From contig CAYWVO010000001.1 of NCBI GenBank assembly GCA_964461835.1, positions 211,814 to 275,813 on the forward strand: a stretch of 64,000 bases of DNA. The letters run 5' to 3'. Source of the stretch: CAYWVO01 sp964461835 (GTDB lineage Bacteria; Zixibacteria; MSB-5A5; WJJR01; JAJRUJ01). A program made the translations under genes and the position numbers. The notes beneath the pieces were generated by a model. The model did not search any database. It was not told the DNA's origin and was given only the letters and a program-made list of their open reading frames with translations. Positions 15,783-24,140 of this stretch are shown here, piece by piece (position 1 is the stretch's first letter; each line of letters begins with the position of its first letter).

Positions 15783-16310
15783 ATGGATGTAGTTGTTTTC
15801 TGGGTCGCCGCAGCAGTTACCGTCATCGCCGCGGTTAACCTCATTTTCCAGCGCAAGCCCATCAATTCGGTGCTCTCTTTGGTCGTGGTTCTCTTTGCGC
15901 TGGCGGTTTTGTATCTCCAGTTGTCTGCGGAACTCGTTGCCATACTTCAGATTATCCTCTATGCCGGCGCAATTATGGTCTTATTCCTCTTTGTGGTGAT
16001 GTTGCTCAACCTTCAGAGAGATGAATTTGGACAGGATCCGAAACCATCACTCCGATCAGCTGGTGTCTTGCTGGGTGGAGTAATCATCATCGAAATCTCG
16101 CTCATGGCCCGGGCCTTTCTTTCCGGGGATCGTGTACTGGCACAAGAAGTTAGTAAGGACTTCGGTTCGGTGGCGCAGGTAGGGCAGTTGCTCTTTACCA
16201 AATTCATTCTCCCCTTCGAGCTGACCTCAATCCTGCTGCTGATTGCCGTGGCCGGAGCGCTGATCCTGGCGAGCCACCGGGGAGCCGGTACCGAGGGAGA
16301 GATCGAATGA
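15783..16310 (+). CDS. nuoJ: NADH-quinone oxidoreductase subunit J
   Basis: Membrane-arm subunit of respiratory complex I, 175 residues with five hydrophobic segments. Conserved TM3 stretch ILYAGAIMVLFLFVVMLLN, the pi-bulge helix that takes part in coupling. Start ATG 15783 is preferred over ATG 15738 because the family begins at the first membrane helix (MDVVVFWVAAAVTV). It overlaps nuoK by 4 bases. First gene of a partial nuo operon; nuoA-I are not in this window. Confidence 0.94.
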   Translation: MDVVVFWVAAAVTVIAAVNLIFQRKPINSVLSLVVVLFALAVLYLQLSAELVAILQIILYAGAIMVLFLFVVMLLNLQRDEFGQDPKPSLRSAGVLLGGVIIIEISLMARAFLSGDRVLAQEVSKDFGSVAQVGQLLFTKFILPFELTSILLLIAVAGALILASHRGAGTEGEIE

Positions 16311-16609
16311 TTCCGCTCGATAATTACATCCTGCTCTCCGTGGTGTTGTTCGGGCTCGGTGTTGTCGGCGTTATTATTTCGCGCAATATCATCATCATCC
16401 TGATGTCGGTTGAACTGATGCTCAACGCCGGTAATCTGGCGTTGATTACCTTTTCCCGGATGCACGCCGATCCGGGCGCACAGGTGCTGGTATTCCTGGT
16501 GTTTGTGGTCGCCGCGGCTGAGGCCACGGTGGGTTTGTCGTTAGTCATCGCCATCTTCCGGCGCAAAAACGCGGTGGATGTAGACGAGTTGAATATCATG
16601 AAGAGGTAG
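16307..16609 (+). CDS. nuoK: NADH-quinone oxidoreductase subunit K
   Basis: 100 residues with three membrane helices, the normal NuoK size. Conserved acidic residues sit in helix 2 (IIILMSVELMLNAGNLALI, Glu) and helix 3 (VFVVAAAEATVGLSLVIAI, Glu), which belong to the proton path of the membrane arm. ATGA overlap with nuoJ; nuoL starts 9 bases after the stop. Confidence 0.96.
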   Translation: MIPLDNYILLSVVLFGLGVVGVIISRNIIIILMSVELMLNAGNLALITFSRMHADPGAQVLVFLVFVVAAAEATVGLSLVIAIFRRKNAVDVDELNIMKR

Positions 16610-16618
16610 CCCCGACCA

Positions 16619-18535
16619 ATGCTGGACACCATTTGGCTCATACCCGTATTCCCGCTGATTGGCTTTATCGTCAACGGCCTGGCGGGAAAGCACCTGGGGC
16701 GGTATGGCTCAGGGTTGGTGGGTTGCCTGACTGTTTTTCTCTCATTCCTCTTTTCGCTGTTGGCTGTGCTGTTTCTGGGTGAGGGCCAGTATCGGTTTAC
16801 CTTAGTGGATTGGGTGGTGGCCGGAGATTTTCGGGTTTCGTTTGGTTTTCTCCTGGATCATCTATCGGCGGTGATGGCGCTGACGGTCTCTGGGGTCTCG
16901 TTTTTGATTCACGTATACTCGACCGGCTACATGGCGCACGATGAGCGGGTCACCAGGTATTTCGCCTATTTGAACCTGTTCGTCTTTTTCATGCTCACCT
17001 TGGTGCTGGCTGATAATTTCCTCCTTCTCTATTTGGGATGGGAAGGCGTCGGGCTCTGCTCCTACCTCCTCATTGGGTTTTGGTTTACGAGAGATTCTGC
17101 GGCCAACGCCGGCAAGAAAGCGTTCATTGTCAACCGCGTCGGTGATTTCGGCTTTGCACTTGGCATTATGCTAATTTTCTGGCAACTGGGATCTGTGCAG
17201 TTCCCCGAGGTGTTCGCTGCGGCACCGGGGCAGTTCGAAGCTGGTGGCGCGATGATAACCACAATTTGCCTCCTGTTGTTTTTGGGGGCGACCGGCAAAT
17301 CGGCACAGATTCCACTGTATGTTTGGCTGCCGGACGCCATGGAGGGCCCCACCCCGGTATCCGCCTTGATTCACGCGGCGACGATGGTCACTGCGGGCGT
17401 GTACATGGTTGCTCGCTGCTCGGTGTTGTTTGCGCTCTCCCCGGTCGCGTTGGGTGTCGTGGCCATCATCGGCGCGGCGACCGCGCTCTTTGCCGCCACT
17501 ATGGCGACGGTGCAAAACGATATTAAGCGGGTGCTGGCCTATTCAACAATCAGCCAACTGGGATACATGTTCCTCGCTTGCGGCGTAGCGGCTTTTTCCG
17601 CCGCAATTTTTCATTTGATGACACACGCGTTTTTCAAGGCGTTATTATTCCTCGGCGCGGGATCGGTCATGCACGCGCTGCATGAGGAGCAAGACCTGCG
17701 GCATATGGGTGGGCTGAGGAAATATATCCCGGCAACCTATTTGACATTTGCCATTGCCACGTTGGCAATTGCCGGATTCCCCGGTCTGGCGGGATTCGTT
17801 TCCAAGGACGAAATCCTCTGGTATAGCTTTTCCTCCCCCCTGGGTGGCTTGGGTTTCTGGGTGGTGGGAGTGCTGACCGCGGGATTGACTGCGTTTTACA
17901 TGTTCCGGCTATTCTTCCTGGCGTTTACCGGCAAGCCGCGTTTCTCAGAGGAAAAGGCCGGGAAAGTCCATGAATCCCCCATGTCGATGACCGGCCCGCT
18001 GGTGATTTTGGGCATTCTCTCCATCGTCGGCGGCTGGATTGGCTGGCCCAAAATTCTCGGCGGTGGTAATTCATTCGAACATTACCTGGCGCCAGCTTTC
18101 GCCCGAGCGGAGCAGCTGCTACCGCACGCCGAACATCATGCACACAGTACCGAATACTTGCTGATGGGACTGTCGGTCGGTATTGCACTCTTGGGATTTA
18201 TCTGGGCATATGCTTGGTATGTGAAAAACCCAGAGGCGGCGGAGAAAGTGAAATCTCGCCTGTCGGGGTTATACACACTGGTGTTCAATAAATACTACAT
18301 CGATGAATTGTACGACGTCATCATTGTCCGGCCGATTGTGATCGGGTCACGCGCGTTGTGGAGATATTTCGATGACCTGGTCATTGACGGCTCGGTTAAC
18401 GGACTGGCCAAACTGGCCCGCCTGTTGGGACGCGGTGGCGCGGTGCCCCAGGCCGGCTACTTCCGGGGATATGCCGCGGTGTTCCTCTTGGGTTGTGTCG
18501 CGGTGCTGGCGTGGATTTTGTATACGGTGAGTTGA
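16619..18535 (+). CDS. nuoL: NADH-quinone oxidoreductase subunit L
   Basis: 638 residues, antiporter-like proton-pumping subunit at the distal end of the membrane arm. Family marks: FLLYLGWEGVGLCSYLLIGFW with the TM5 Glu, LLFLGATGKSAQIPLYVWLPDAMEGPTPVSALIHAATMV split over TM7-8, and the long C-terminal amphipathic lateral helix region before a last membrane helix (about residues 530-638). Length and order J-K-L-M-N are standard. nuoM begins 3 bases after its stop. Confidence 0.96.
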   Translation: MLDTIWLIPVFPLIGFIVNGLAGKHLGRYGSGLVGCLTVFLSFLFSLLAVLFLGEGQYRFTLVDWVVAGDFRVSFGFLLDHLSAVMALTVSGVSFLIHVYSTGYMAHDERVTRYFAYLNLFVFFMLTLVLADNFLLLYLGWEGVGLCSYLLIGFWFTRDSAANAGKKAFIVNRVGDFGFALGIMLIFWQLGSVQFPEVFAAAPGQFEAGGAMITTICLLLFLGATGKSAQIPLYVWLPDAMEGPTPVSALIHAATMVTAGVYMVARCSVLFALSPVALGVVAIIGAATALFAATMATVQNDIKRVLAYSTISQLGYMFLACGVAAFSAAIFHLMTHAFFKALLFLGAGSVMHALHEEQDLRHMGGLRKYIPATYLTFAIATLAIAGFPGLAGFVSKDEILWYSFSSPLGGLGFWVVGVLTAGLTAFYMFRLFFLAFTGKPRFSEEKAGKVHESPMSMTGPLVILGILSIVGGWIGWPKILGGGNSFEHYLAPAFARAEQLLPHAEHHAHSTEYLLMGLSVGIALLGFIWAYAWYVKNPEAAEKVKSRLSGLYTLVFNKYYIDELYDVIIVRPIVIGSRALWRYFDDLVIDGSVNGLAKLARLLGRGGAVPQAGYFRGYAAVFLLGCVAVLAWILYTVS

Positions 18536-18538
18536 TAC

Positions 18539-20116
18539 ATGGAATGGCTTGATTCGAGCATATTGACCTTCCTGATTTTCTGGCCGCTGGTCGCAGCCGG
18601 GTTGTTGGTTTTCTTTCGGGAGCAGAATCCAGGCAGTATTCGGATTTTCGCCTTTGTAGCGACGTTGGTCGAATTTGTCGCCTCGCTCTATCTGCTCTTG
18701 ATGTTCCGGACCGGTGGCGGGTATCAATTCCTGGTACGCTGGGAGTGGTCGAGTTCTCTCGGGGCATCGTATCAAGTCGGCATTGACGGTATCAGTTTAT
18801 TCCTGGTTCTACTGACCACATTTCTGACATTCATTTCAATCTGGGCGTCATTTTCGGCGATTAAAGAACGGGTGAAGGGGTATTTCATTTCATTTTTGGT
18901 GCTGGAAACCGGGATGATCGGCACCTTCTGCGCCCTGGACTTATTCCTTTTCTACGTGTTCTGGGAGTTGATGCTCCTGCCGATGTATTTCCTTATCGGC
19001 ATCTGGGGCGGAGTGAACCGGATCTATGCTACATTAAAGTTCGTTCTCTATACAATTTCCGGCAGTTTATTGATGTTGGTAGCCATTGTCTTCACGGCTA
19101 ACCTCATTAAACAGATGACCGGTGAGTGGACCTTTGATTTGCTGACTTGGCAGCAGTTCAACATTCCCCTGGAAAGCCAGATGTGGTTGTTTTTAGCCTT
19201 TGCCTTGGCATTTGCGATTAAAGTGCCGCTCTTTCCACTGCATACCTGGTTGCCGGATGCACATGTGCAGGCGCCGACCGCCGGATCGATTATCCTGGCC
19301 GGCGTATTATTAAAAATGGGGACATATGGGTTCCTGCGGTTTGCGATTCCGTTGTTCCCGTCAGCTTTTCTGGATGCTATCCCCTATCTGGTAATCTTAT
19401 CAGTCATCGGAATCATTTACGGGGCACTGGTGGCGATGGTACAGAAGGATGTGAAATCCCTCGTGGCGTATAGCTCGGTATCGCACCTTGGGTTTGTGAT
19501 GCTCGGGATGTGCGCACTCAACACAATTGGCTTCACGGGGTCCCTGTTGCAGCAAATAAACCACGGGATATCGACCGGCGCACTCTTTTTGCTGGTCGGG
19601 ATAATCTACGAACGACGGCACACCCGCCTGATTGCTGATTTTGGTGGACTATTTAAAGTAGTACCGGTGTTTGGTGCATTTTTCATGATCACCATGTTGT
19701 CATCGGTGGGACTCCCCGGCACGAACGGTTTCGTCGGCGAATTTCTTATCCTGCTGGGGGCGTTTCGCTCGCAGACTACGGCGGCTGTACTGGGAACGTT
19801 CGGTATTGTGCTGGCTGCCGGCTATATGCTGTGGATGTTTCAGCGAGTCTTTTTTGGCAAAGTCACTCACAAGGAAAATGAAAACATCGCCGACATGGGA
19901 TTACGTGAACGAGCGGTGATGGTCCCATTAATCATCTTAATATTTGTCATTGGCGTGTACCCGAAGCCGTTTCTTGCGCGGATGGAGCCTGCGCTGGATC
20001 GGGTGCTGGAAAAAGTCCGCCAGGCACAGATTGTCCGCGCTGATGATCCGAGCATGCAGGAACCAGAATTTATAAATGGCCAGACACCGACAATACCGGG
20101 TGAGATGGAGCACTGA
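18539..20116 (+). CDS. nuoM: NADH-quinone oxidoreductase subunit M
   Basis: 525 residues, antiporter-like subunit with about 14 membrane helices. Contains FLFYVFWELMLLPMYFLIGIWGG (TM5 Glu), the proton-path stretch FAIKVPLFPLHTWLPDAHVQAPT, KDVKSLVAYSSVSHLGFVM, and FGAFFMITMLSSVGLPGTNGFVGEF. Packed between nuoL and nuoN with gaps of 2-3 bases. Confidence 0.96.
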   Translation: MEWLDSSILTFLIFWPLVAAGLLVFFREQNPGSIRIFAFVATLVEFVASLYLLLMFRTGGGYQFLVRWEWSSSLGASYQVGIDGISLFLVLLTTFLTFISIWASFSAIKERVKGYFISFLVLETGMIGTFCALDLFLFYVFWELMLLPMYFLIGIWGGVNRIYATLKFVLYTISGSLLMLVAIVFTANLIKQMTGEWTFDLLTWQQFNIPLESQMWLFLAFALAFAIKVPLFPLHTWLPDAHVQAPTAGSIILAGVLLKMGTYGFLRFAIPLFPSAFLDAIPYLVILSVIGIIYGALVAMVQKDVKSLVAYSSVSHLGFVMLGMCALNTIGFTGSLLQQINHGISTGALFLLVGIIYERRHTRLIADFGGLFKVVPVFGAFFMITMLSSVGLPGTNGFVGEFLILLGAFRSQTTAAVLGTFGIVLAAGYMLWMFQRVFFGKVTHKENENIADMGLRERAVMVPLIILIFVIGVYPKPFLARMEPALDRVLEKVRQAQIVRADDPSMQEPEFINGQTPTIPGEMEH

Positions 20117-20118
20117 AT

Positions 20119-21549
20119 ATGGAATTTGCTGAGATCTCACCACTCATCGTTCTCGCTTTAGGCGGCACGTTCCTGTTCTTATTCGATGCTTTTGGGGGGT
20201 GGCGAGAGCGACGGTTGCTGCCGGCTTTGAGTCTGGTTACCCTGCTGGTCACCGGCGTCTTTATCTGGTTATTCTGGCCCTCGATGCGCCTGCCGTTCGG
20301 TGGGATGTTGCTGGTCGATGACTTCTCCCGCTATTTCGCCACAATTGCGATAATTGGATCCTTTCTCGCGCTGTGTGTGGTTGACACCTCTCTTCGAGAA
20401 CAAGAGGCCTGGCACGGCGAAGTCTTCCCATTGTTTATATTCTCGACGCTGGGGATGCTGCTGCTGCTCAGTTCCGCCAATCTGGTCATGGTGTTTATGG
20501 GGATGGAGGTCATGTCCATCCCGCTGTACATTTTGGCGGCGTCACGCAGAGAATCTGATCGCTCGGTAGAGGCAGGGGCAAAATATTTCCTGATGGGGGC
20601 ATTCGCGTCTGGATTCCTCCTGTATGGTATTGCGCTCGTCTATGGCGCGACCGGATCGCTAGGTCTGTTTGCGATCTCCGAGGCCTGGAAAGCCGGGGCC
20701 GGGACCAGCCTGGTCGGGATTTGCGGCATGTTGCTGATTTTCGTTGGGCTGGCATTCAAGATCGCCGCCGTCCCGTTTCACATGTGGGAACCGGACGCGT
20801 ACGAGGGCGCACCCACCGCCATTACGGCGTTCTTTGCCGCCGGGCCGAAAATTGCCGGGTTCGCGATACTGCTGCGGCTGGTTGGTTGGGTCTTCCCACT
20901 ATCGGACCCCTTTGTCTGGCCGTTCATGTGGGTGTTGGCCGCACTGTCCATGACCGTGGGAAATTTCCTGGCAATCACCCAATCATCAGTCAAACGGATG
21001 CTGGCGTATTCAGGGATTGCCCATGCCGGGTACGCGCTGATTGGAGTAACGGTCGGCGGGATTGAAGCGGTCGGCCTGGTGGGCTATTACCTGCTGGGAT
21101 ACTTCCTGGCCGCCAGTGGCGCGTTTATTGTGGTTGCGGCACTGGAAAAATCACAGGAGCGGTCACTGACCTACGAAGACTGTGCCGGACGGGCGAAAAC
21201 CCAACCGGCGCTCAGTCTGGCATTGACCATATTCATGGTTTCATTGGCCGGAATTCCACCGGTCGCCGGATTTGTCGGTAAATTCTACATCTTCGAGAGC
21301 GCGCTGGAAAACGGTCTGGTCTGGCTGGTAATCATTGCCGCGGTGAACTCAATCGTTTCGGTGTACTACTACCTACGGGCGCCGGTATTTTGCTTCATGA
21401 AAGACTCCGAAACCACACCGGAACGACCCACCATCACCGTCGGCTTGTCCTTTGCGATTGTCGTGGCGGTGATCGGCTTGCTGGTGGTCGGGATCGCCCC
21501 GGAAATTTTTATCGATCTGGCCAATGCGACCACGCTCTGGATGCCGTAA
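20119..21549 (+). CDS. nuoN: NADH-quinone oxidoreductase subunit N
   Basis: 476 residues, third antiporter-like subunit. Conserved NLVMVFMGMEVMSIPLYILA (TM5 Glu), FKIAAVPFHMWEPDAYEGAPT (Lys/His proton path), KRMLAYSGIAHAGYALIG and LAGIPPVAGFVGKFYIF. Last gene of the cluster; no obvious terminator in the 78 bases before the next gene. Confidence 0.96.
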   Translation: MEFAEISPLIVLALGGTFLFLFDAFGGWRERRLLPALSLVTLLVTGVFIWLFWPSMRLPFGGMLLVDDFSRYFATIAIIGSFLALCVVDTSLREQEAWHGEVFPLFIFSTLGMLLLLSSANLVMVFMGMEVMSIPLYILAASRRESDRSVEAGAKYFLMGAFASGFLLYGIALVYGATGSLGLFAISEAWKAGAGTSLVGICGMLLIFVGLAFKIAAVPFHMWEPDAYEGAPTAITAFFAAGPKIAGFAILLRLVGWVFPLSDPFVWPFMWVLAALSMTVGNFLAITQSSVKRMLAYSGIAHAGYALIGVTVGGIEAVGLVGYYLLGYFLAASGAFIVVAALEKSQERSLTYEDCAGRAKTQPALSLALTIFMVSLAGIPPVAGFVGKFYIFESALENGLVWLVIIAAVNSIVSVYYYLRAPVFCFMKDSETTPERPTITVGLSFAIVVAVIGLLVVGIAPEIFIDLANATTLWMP

Positions 21550-21627
21550 CCACCAGTTCCATTACTCACCAGGTATCCGACCGTAAACTTACCAACACGC
21601 CCCGCCGGTCGGTCGTTAGTTTTTGGG

Positions 21628-22638
21628 ATGACTAAACGAAACGCACATGCAATTGCGCTCTTTTCCGGCGGACTGGATTCGTGTCTTGCCGTACTACTGA
21701 TGCTGCGGCAGGGTATTGAGGTTACGGCGCTCAGTTTTATGACGCACTTCGGCTGTGATTTGCAAGACCGGTCATCGTGCTCGCACAACCCGTACCCGGC
21801 GGCCGAGAAATTCGGCTTTGCAGTAAAATTGATGCCGCTAGGACATAAATTTGTCGACATCGTGCGCGAACCTAAATACGGGCGCGGGAAAAACATGAAT
21901 CCGTGCGTTGATTGTCGAATTCTGATGCTCGGTGAAGCCAAAGAATTCATGGAGGCTGTGGGCGCGGATTTCATTATCACCGGAGAGGTGCTCGGTCAAC
22001 GGCCGTTCTCGCAAATGCGGGACAAAATGGCGCTAACCATGCGGGAAGCCGGCCTCGAAGGGCGTTTATTGCGCCCGCTCTCCGCCAAGTTACTGGAACC
22101 GACCATTGCCGAGCAAGAGGGATTGGTCGATCGAGACCAACTGGAAGCTATTGTCGGTCGTTCCCGGAAACGTCAGCTTGAATTGGCCGAGCAGTTCGGT
22201 CTGGACGATTACCCCTCCCCGGCCGGCGGCTGCCTGTTAACCGATCCGGAATATTCCAAGCGATTGCAGGATTTATTTACCAATCACCCCAAAGTGACCT
22301 TTTCTGATTTGAATCTGCTGCGGGTTGGACGTCATTTCCGCCTTTCGCCGGACACCAAAATCATCGTCGGTCGGGATGAAAAGGACAACAACCAGGTGGC
22401 CGCAAATGTTGATCCATCCGACGTGGTCGTTGAAGTCCTCGATGCCGGTTCGCCACTCACGCTGGTACGTGGCGCCGTCACGGACGAAAGCCTGCGCGTG
22501 GCGTGTGCATTAACCGCCCGCTATTCATCCAGAAAATCCCAATCGCAAGTCAACGTTCATTGGCAGCAAAACGGTAAGTCCGAGTCGATGACTGTCGCGC
22601 CGCTGGCCGACGAGGAACTGGAAGCTTTGCGGGTCTGA
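21628..22638 (+). CDS. PP-loop ATP pyrophosphatase with C-terminal NFACT-R-like (DUF814) domain; probable tRNA thiolation-type enzyme
   Basis: 336 residues. The N-terminus ALFSGGLDSCLAV is the SGGxDS PP-loop that adenylates a tRNA base before sulfur transfer (MnmA/ThiI/TtcA type). A CVDC pair (NPCVDCRILML) and CLLTDPEY, after PSPAGG, resemble the Cys positions of thiolases. The C-terminal ~120 residues (NLLRVGRHFRL...IVGRDEKDNNQVA) match the RNA-binding NFACT-R/DUF814 fold. Such proteins are often labelled tRNA methyltransferase or MnmA-like; target base and position are unknown. It follows nuoN by 78 bases and precedes a tRNA gene. Confidence 0.83.
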   Translation: MTKRNAHAIALFSGGLDSCLAVLLMLRQGIEVTALSFMTHFGCDLQDRSSCSHNPYPAAEKFGFAVKLMPLGHKFVDIVREPKYGRGKNMNPCVDCRILMLGEAKEFMEAVGADFIITGEVLGQRPFSQMRDKMALTMREAGLEGRLLRPLSAKLLEPTIAEQEGLVDRDQLEAIVGRSRKRQLELAEQFGLDDYPSPAGGCLLTDPEYSKRLQDLFTNHPKVTFSDLNLLRVGRHFRLSPDTKIIVGRDEKDNNQVAANVDPSDVVVEVLDAGSPLTLVRGAVTDESLRVACALTARYSSRKSQSQVNVHWQQNGKSESMTVAPLADEELEALRV

Positions 22639-22657
22639 TCCCCACGGTGAATAGCGC

Positions 22658-22687
22658 TTGACATCCGCTGGATTTATTGAGCATTTT
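22658..22687 (+). promoter_or_regulatory. Candidate promoter of tRNA-Gly
   Basis: Perfect TTGACA (22658-22663). A weak -10 (CATTTT at 22682-22687) lies 18 bases on, about 10 bases before the mature tRNA. Confidence 0.45.
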
Positions 22688-22696
22688 CCAGCAAAA

Positions 22697-22768
22697 GCGG
22701 GTGTAATTCAGCGGTAGAATGCAAGCTTCCCAAGCTTGACGTCGAGGGTTCGACTCCCTTCACCCGCT
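22697..22768 (+). tRNA. tRNA-Gly (anticodon CCC)
   Basis: Acceptor stem GCGGGTG pairs with CACCCGC (22761-22767). Anticodon arm CAAGC-TTCCCAA-GCTTG gives anticodon CCC, reading GGG. T arm GAGGG-TTCGACT-CCCTT is present. 72 bases; 3' CCA is not encoded. Confidence 0.95.
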
Positions 22769-22804
22769 TAGTTCTTTAGTGACAGAGCGACTTTACCGCA
22801 ACAC

Positions 22805-24073
22805 TTAGCCCAGCGCTGCCCAGTCCAAATGGGCAATGGTGTCGCGGTCAACCGGCCCAATCATAGAAATCCGGAGTCGATCTTCGGTCAGAATATCATG
22901 GGCCAAGTCACGGATATCTTTGGCGGTAATGCGATCGATCGCCCGCATGGTCTGAGTCACGGACTGGTATTTCCCGGTGAATAATTCGTGACGCGCCAAA
23001 CGATGCATCCGGTTTGACGATGATTCCAGACCCAGCACGAGCTGGCCTTTGATCTGATTTTTAATATCGTGCAGGATCCGGGAATCAACCGACCGCCGCT
23101 TGACCCGGCGAAACTCTTTAAACACGACATCAATTGCTTCCTCTACTCGACGGGGGCCCGTACCAAAGAACGTGCCGAAGACACCGGTGTCTTTGAAGAA
23201 ATCGTGGAAAGAGTAAATCGAATACACCAGACCGTGCCGTTCACGCACGGACTGAAACAAGCGGGAACTCATCCCACCGCCGAGCAGGTCGTTGAGTAAT
23301 AGTAAAGCGTAGCGGCGTTTGTCCAGAAAGGGTATGGCGCGCACGCCCATGCAGACATGCACCTGATTCAAATCTCGCTGGTAGACCCCATGCCGGTCGG
23401 ACGCATTGTCCGGAGCGGGCAAGCTGTTGCCGTTGGCCGTTCCCGCGCATTGGTCAAAGGCCTGCCGCACCAGCCGGACCAACCGTCGATGATTCACGTG
23501 ACCGGACGCGGCCACCAGCACATTATCCGGCGTATAGTGGGACTGATGGTGCCGCTTGAGATCGCGCCGCTTGATGCCGGATACCGATTTTTCACACCCC
23601 ATAATCGGCTGGCCGATGGGATGATCGACCCAGAGATCACCGCAGAACAGGTCGTGCAGCAATTCCGAGGGGGTGTCGTTCACGTCACGGATTTCTTCGC
23701 AGATGACGTTTTTTTCTCGGGCCAGATCGGGTTGCCGTAACTTCGGCCTGGTGAGCATATCCGCCAAAACACTCACCGCCACCGGCAGGTGCTTATCGAG
23801 AATCCGGACGTAATAGCACGTTTGTTCTCTGGCGGTAAAGGCGTTAATCGAACCGCCCAGCGACTCAATCGACGAGACGATGTCTTTTGAGGAACGGTGA
23901 GCAGTGCCTTTGAAGACCATATGCTCCAGTAAGTGGGAGATGCCGGAGTGGTCCTCCAATTCATACCGGGAACCGACTTCAACCCAGAGGCCGACGGTTA
24001 CGGATCGGAAGCCCGGGACATTCTCAGTGACAATCCGCAGCCCATTGGGCAATACTGTCTTTTGATATTCCAT
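22805..24073 (-). CDS. M16-family zinc peptidase (processing-peptidase/PqqL type)
   Basis: 422 residues. The inverted zinc motif HLLEHMVFKGT (HxxEH) lies near residue 46, with the further Glu ligand expected in EQTCYYVRILDKHLPVAVSVLADML...EEIRDVNDTPSE. Half-size M16B peptidases work as dimers or pair with an inactive partner; this one carries the catalytic motif. Starts ATG 24073 with GAAGG upstream, right after pnp, an arrangement common in many bacterial groups. No signal peptide seen, so cytoplasmic. Last gene of the superoperon. Confidence 0.93.
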   Translation of the reverse strand: MEYQKTVLPNGLRIVTENVPGFRSVTVGLWVEVGSRYELEDHSGISHLLEHMVFKGTAHRSSKDIVSSIESLGGSINAFTAREQTCYYVRILDKHLPVAVSVLADMLTRPKLRQPDLAREKNVICEEIRDVNDTPSELLHDLFCGDLWVDHPIGQPIMGCEKSVSGIKRRDLKRHHQSHYTPDNVLVAASGHVNHRRLVRLVRQAFDQCAGTANGNSLPAPDNASDRHGVYQRDLNQVHVCMGVRAIPFLDKRRYALLLLNDLLGGGMSSRLFQSVRERHGLVYSIYSFHDFFKDTGVFGTFFGTGPRRVEEAIDVVFKEFRRVKRRSVDSRILHDIKNQIKGQLVLGLESSSNRMHRLARHELFTGKYQSVTQTMRAIDRITAKDIRDLAHDILTEDRLRISMIGPVDRDTIAHLDWAALG

Positions 24074-24140
24074 AGAAAACCTTCAGGAGAACCGTTCGGT
24101 TGCGCCTGCATTACATACGCAGTCCTGTTCGGGCCGCGTG

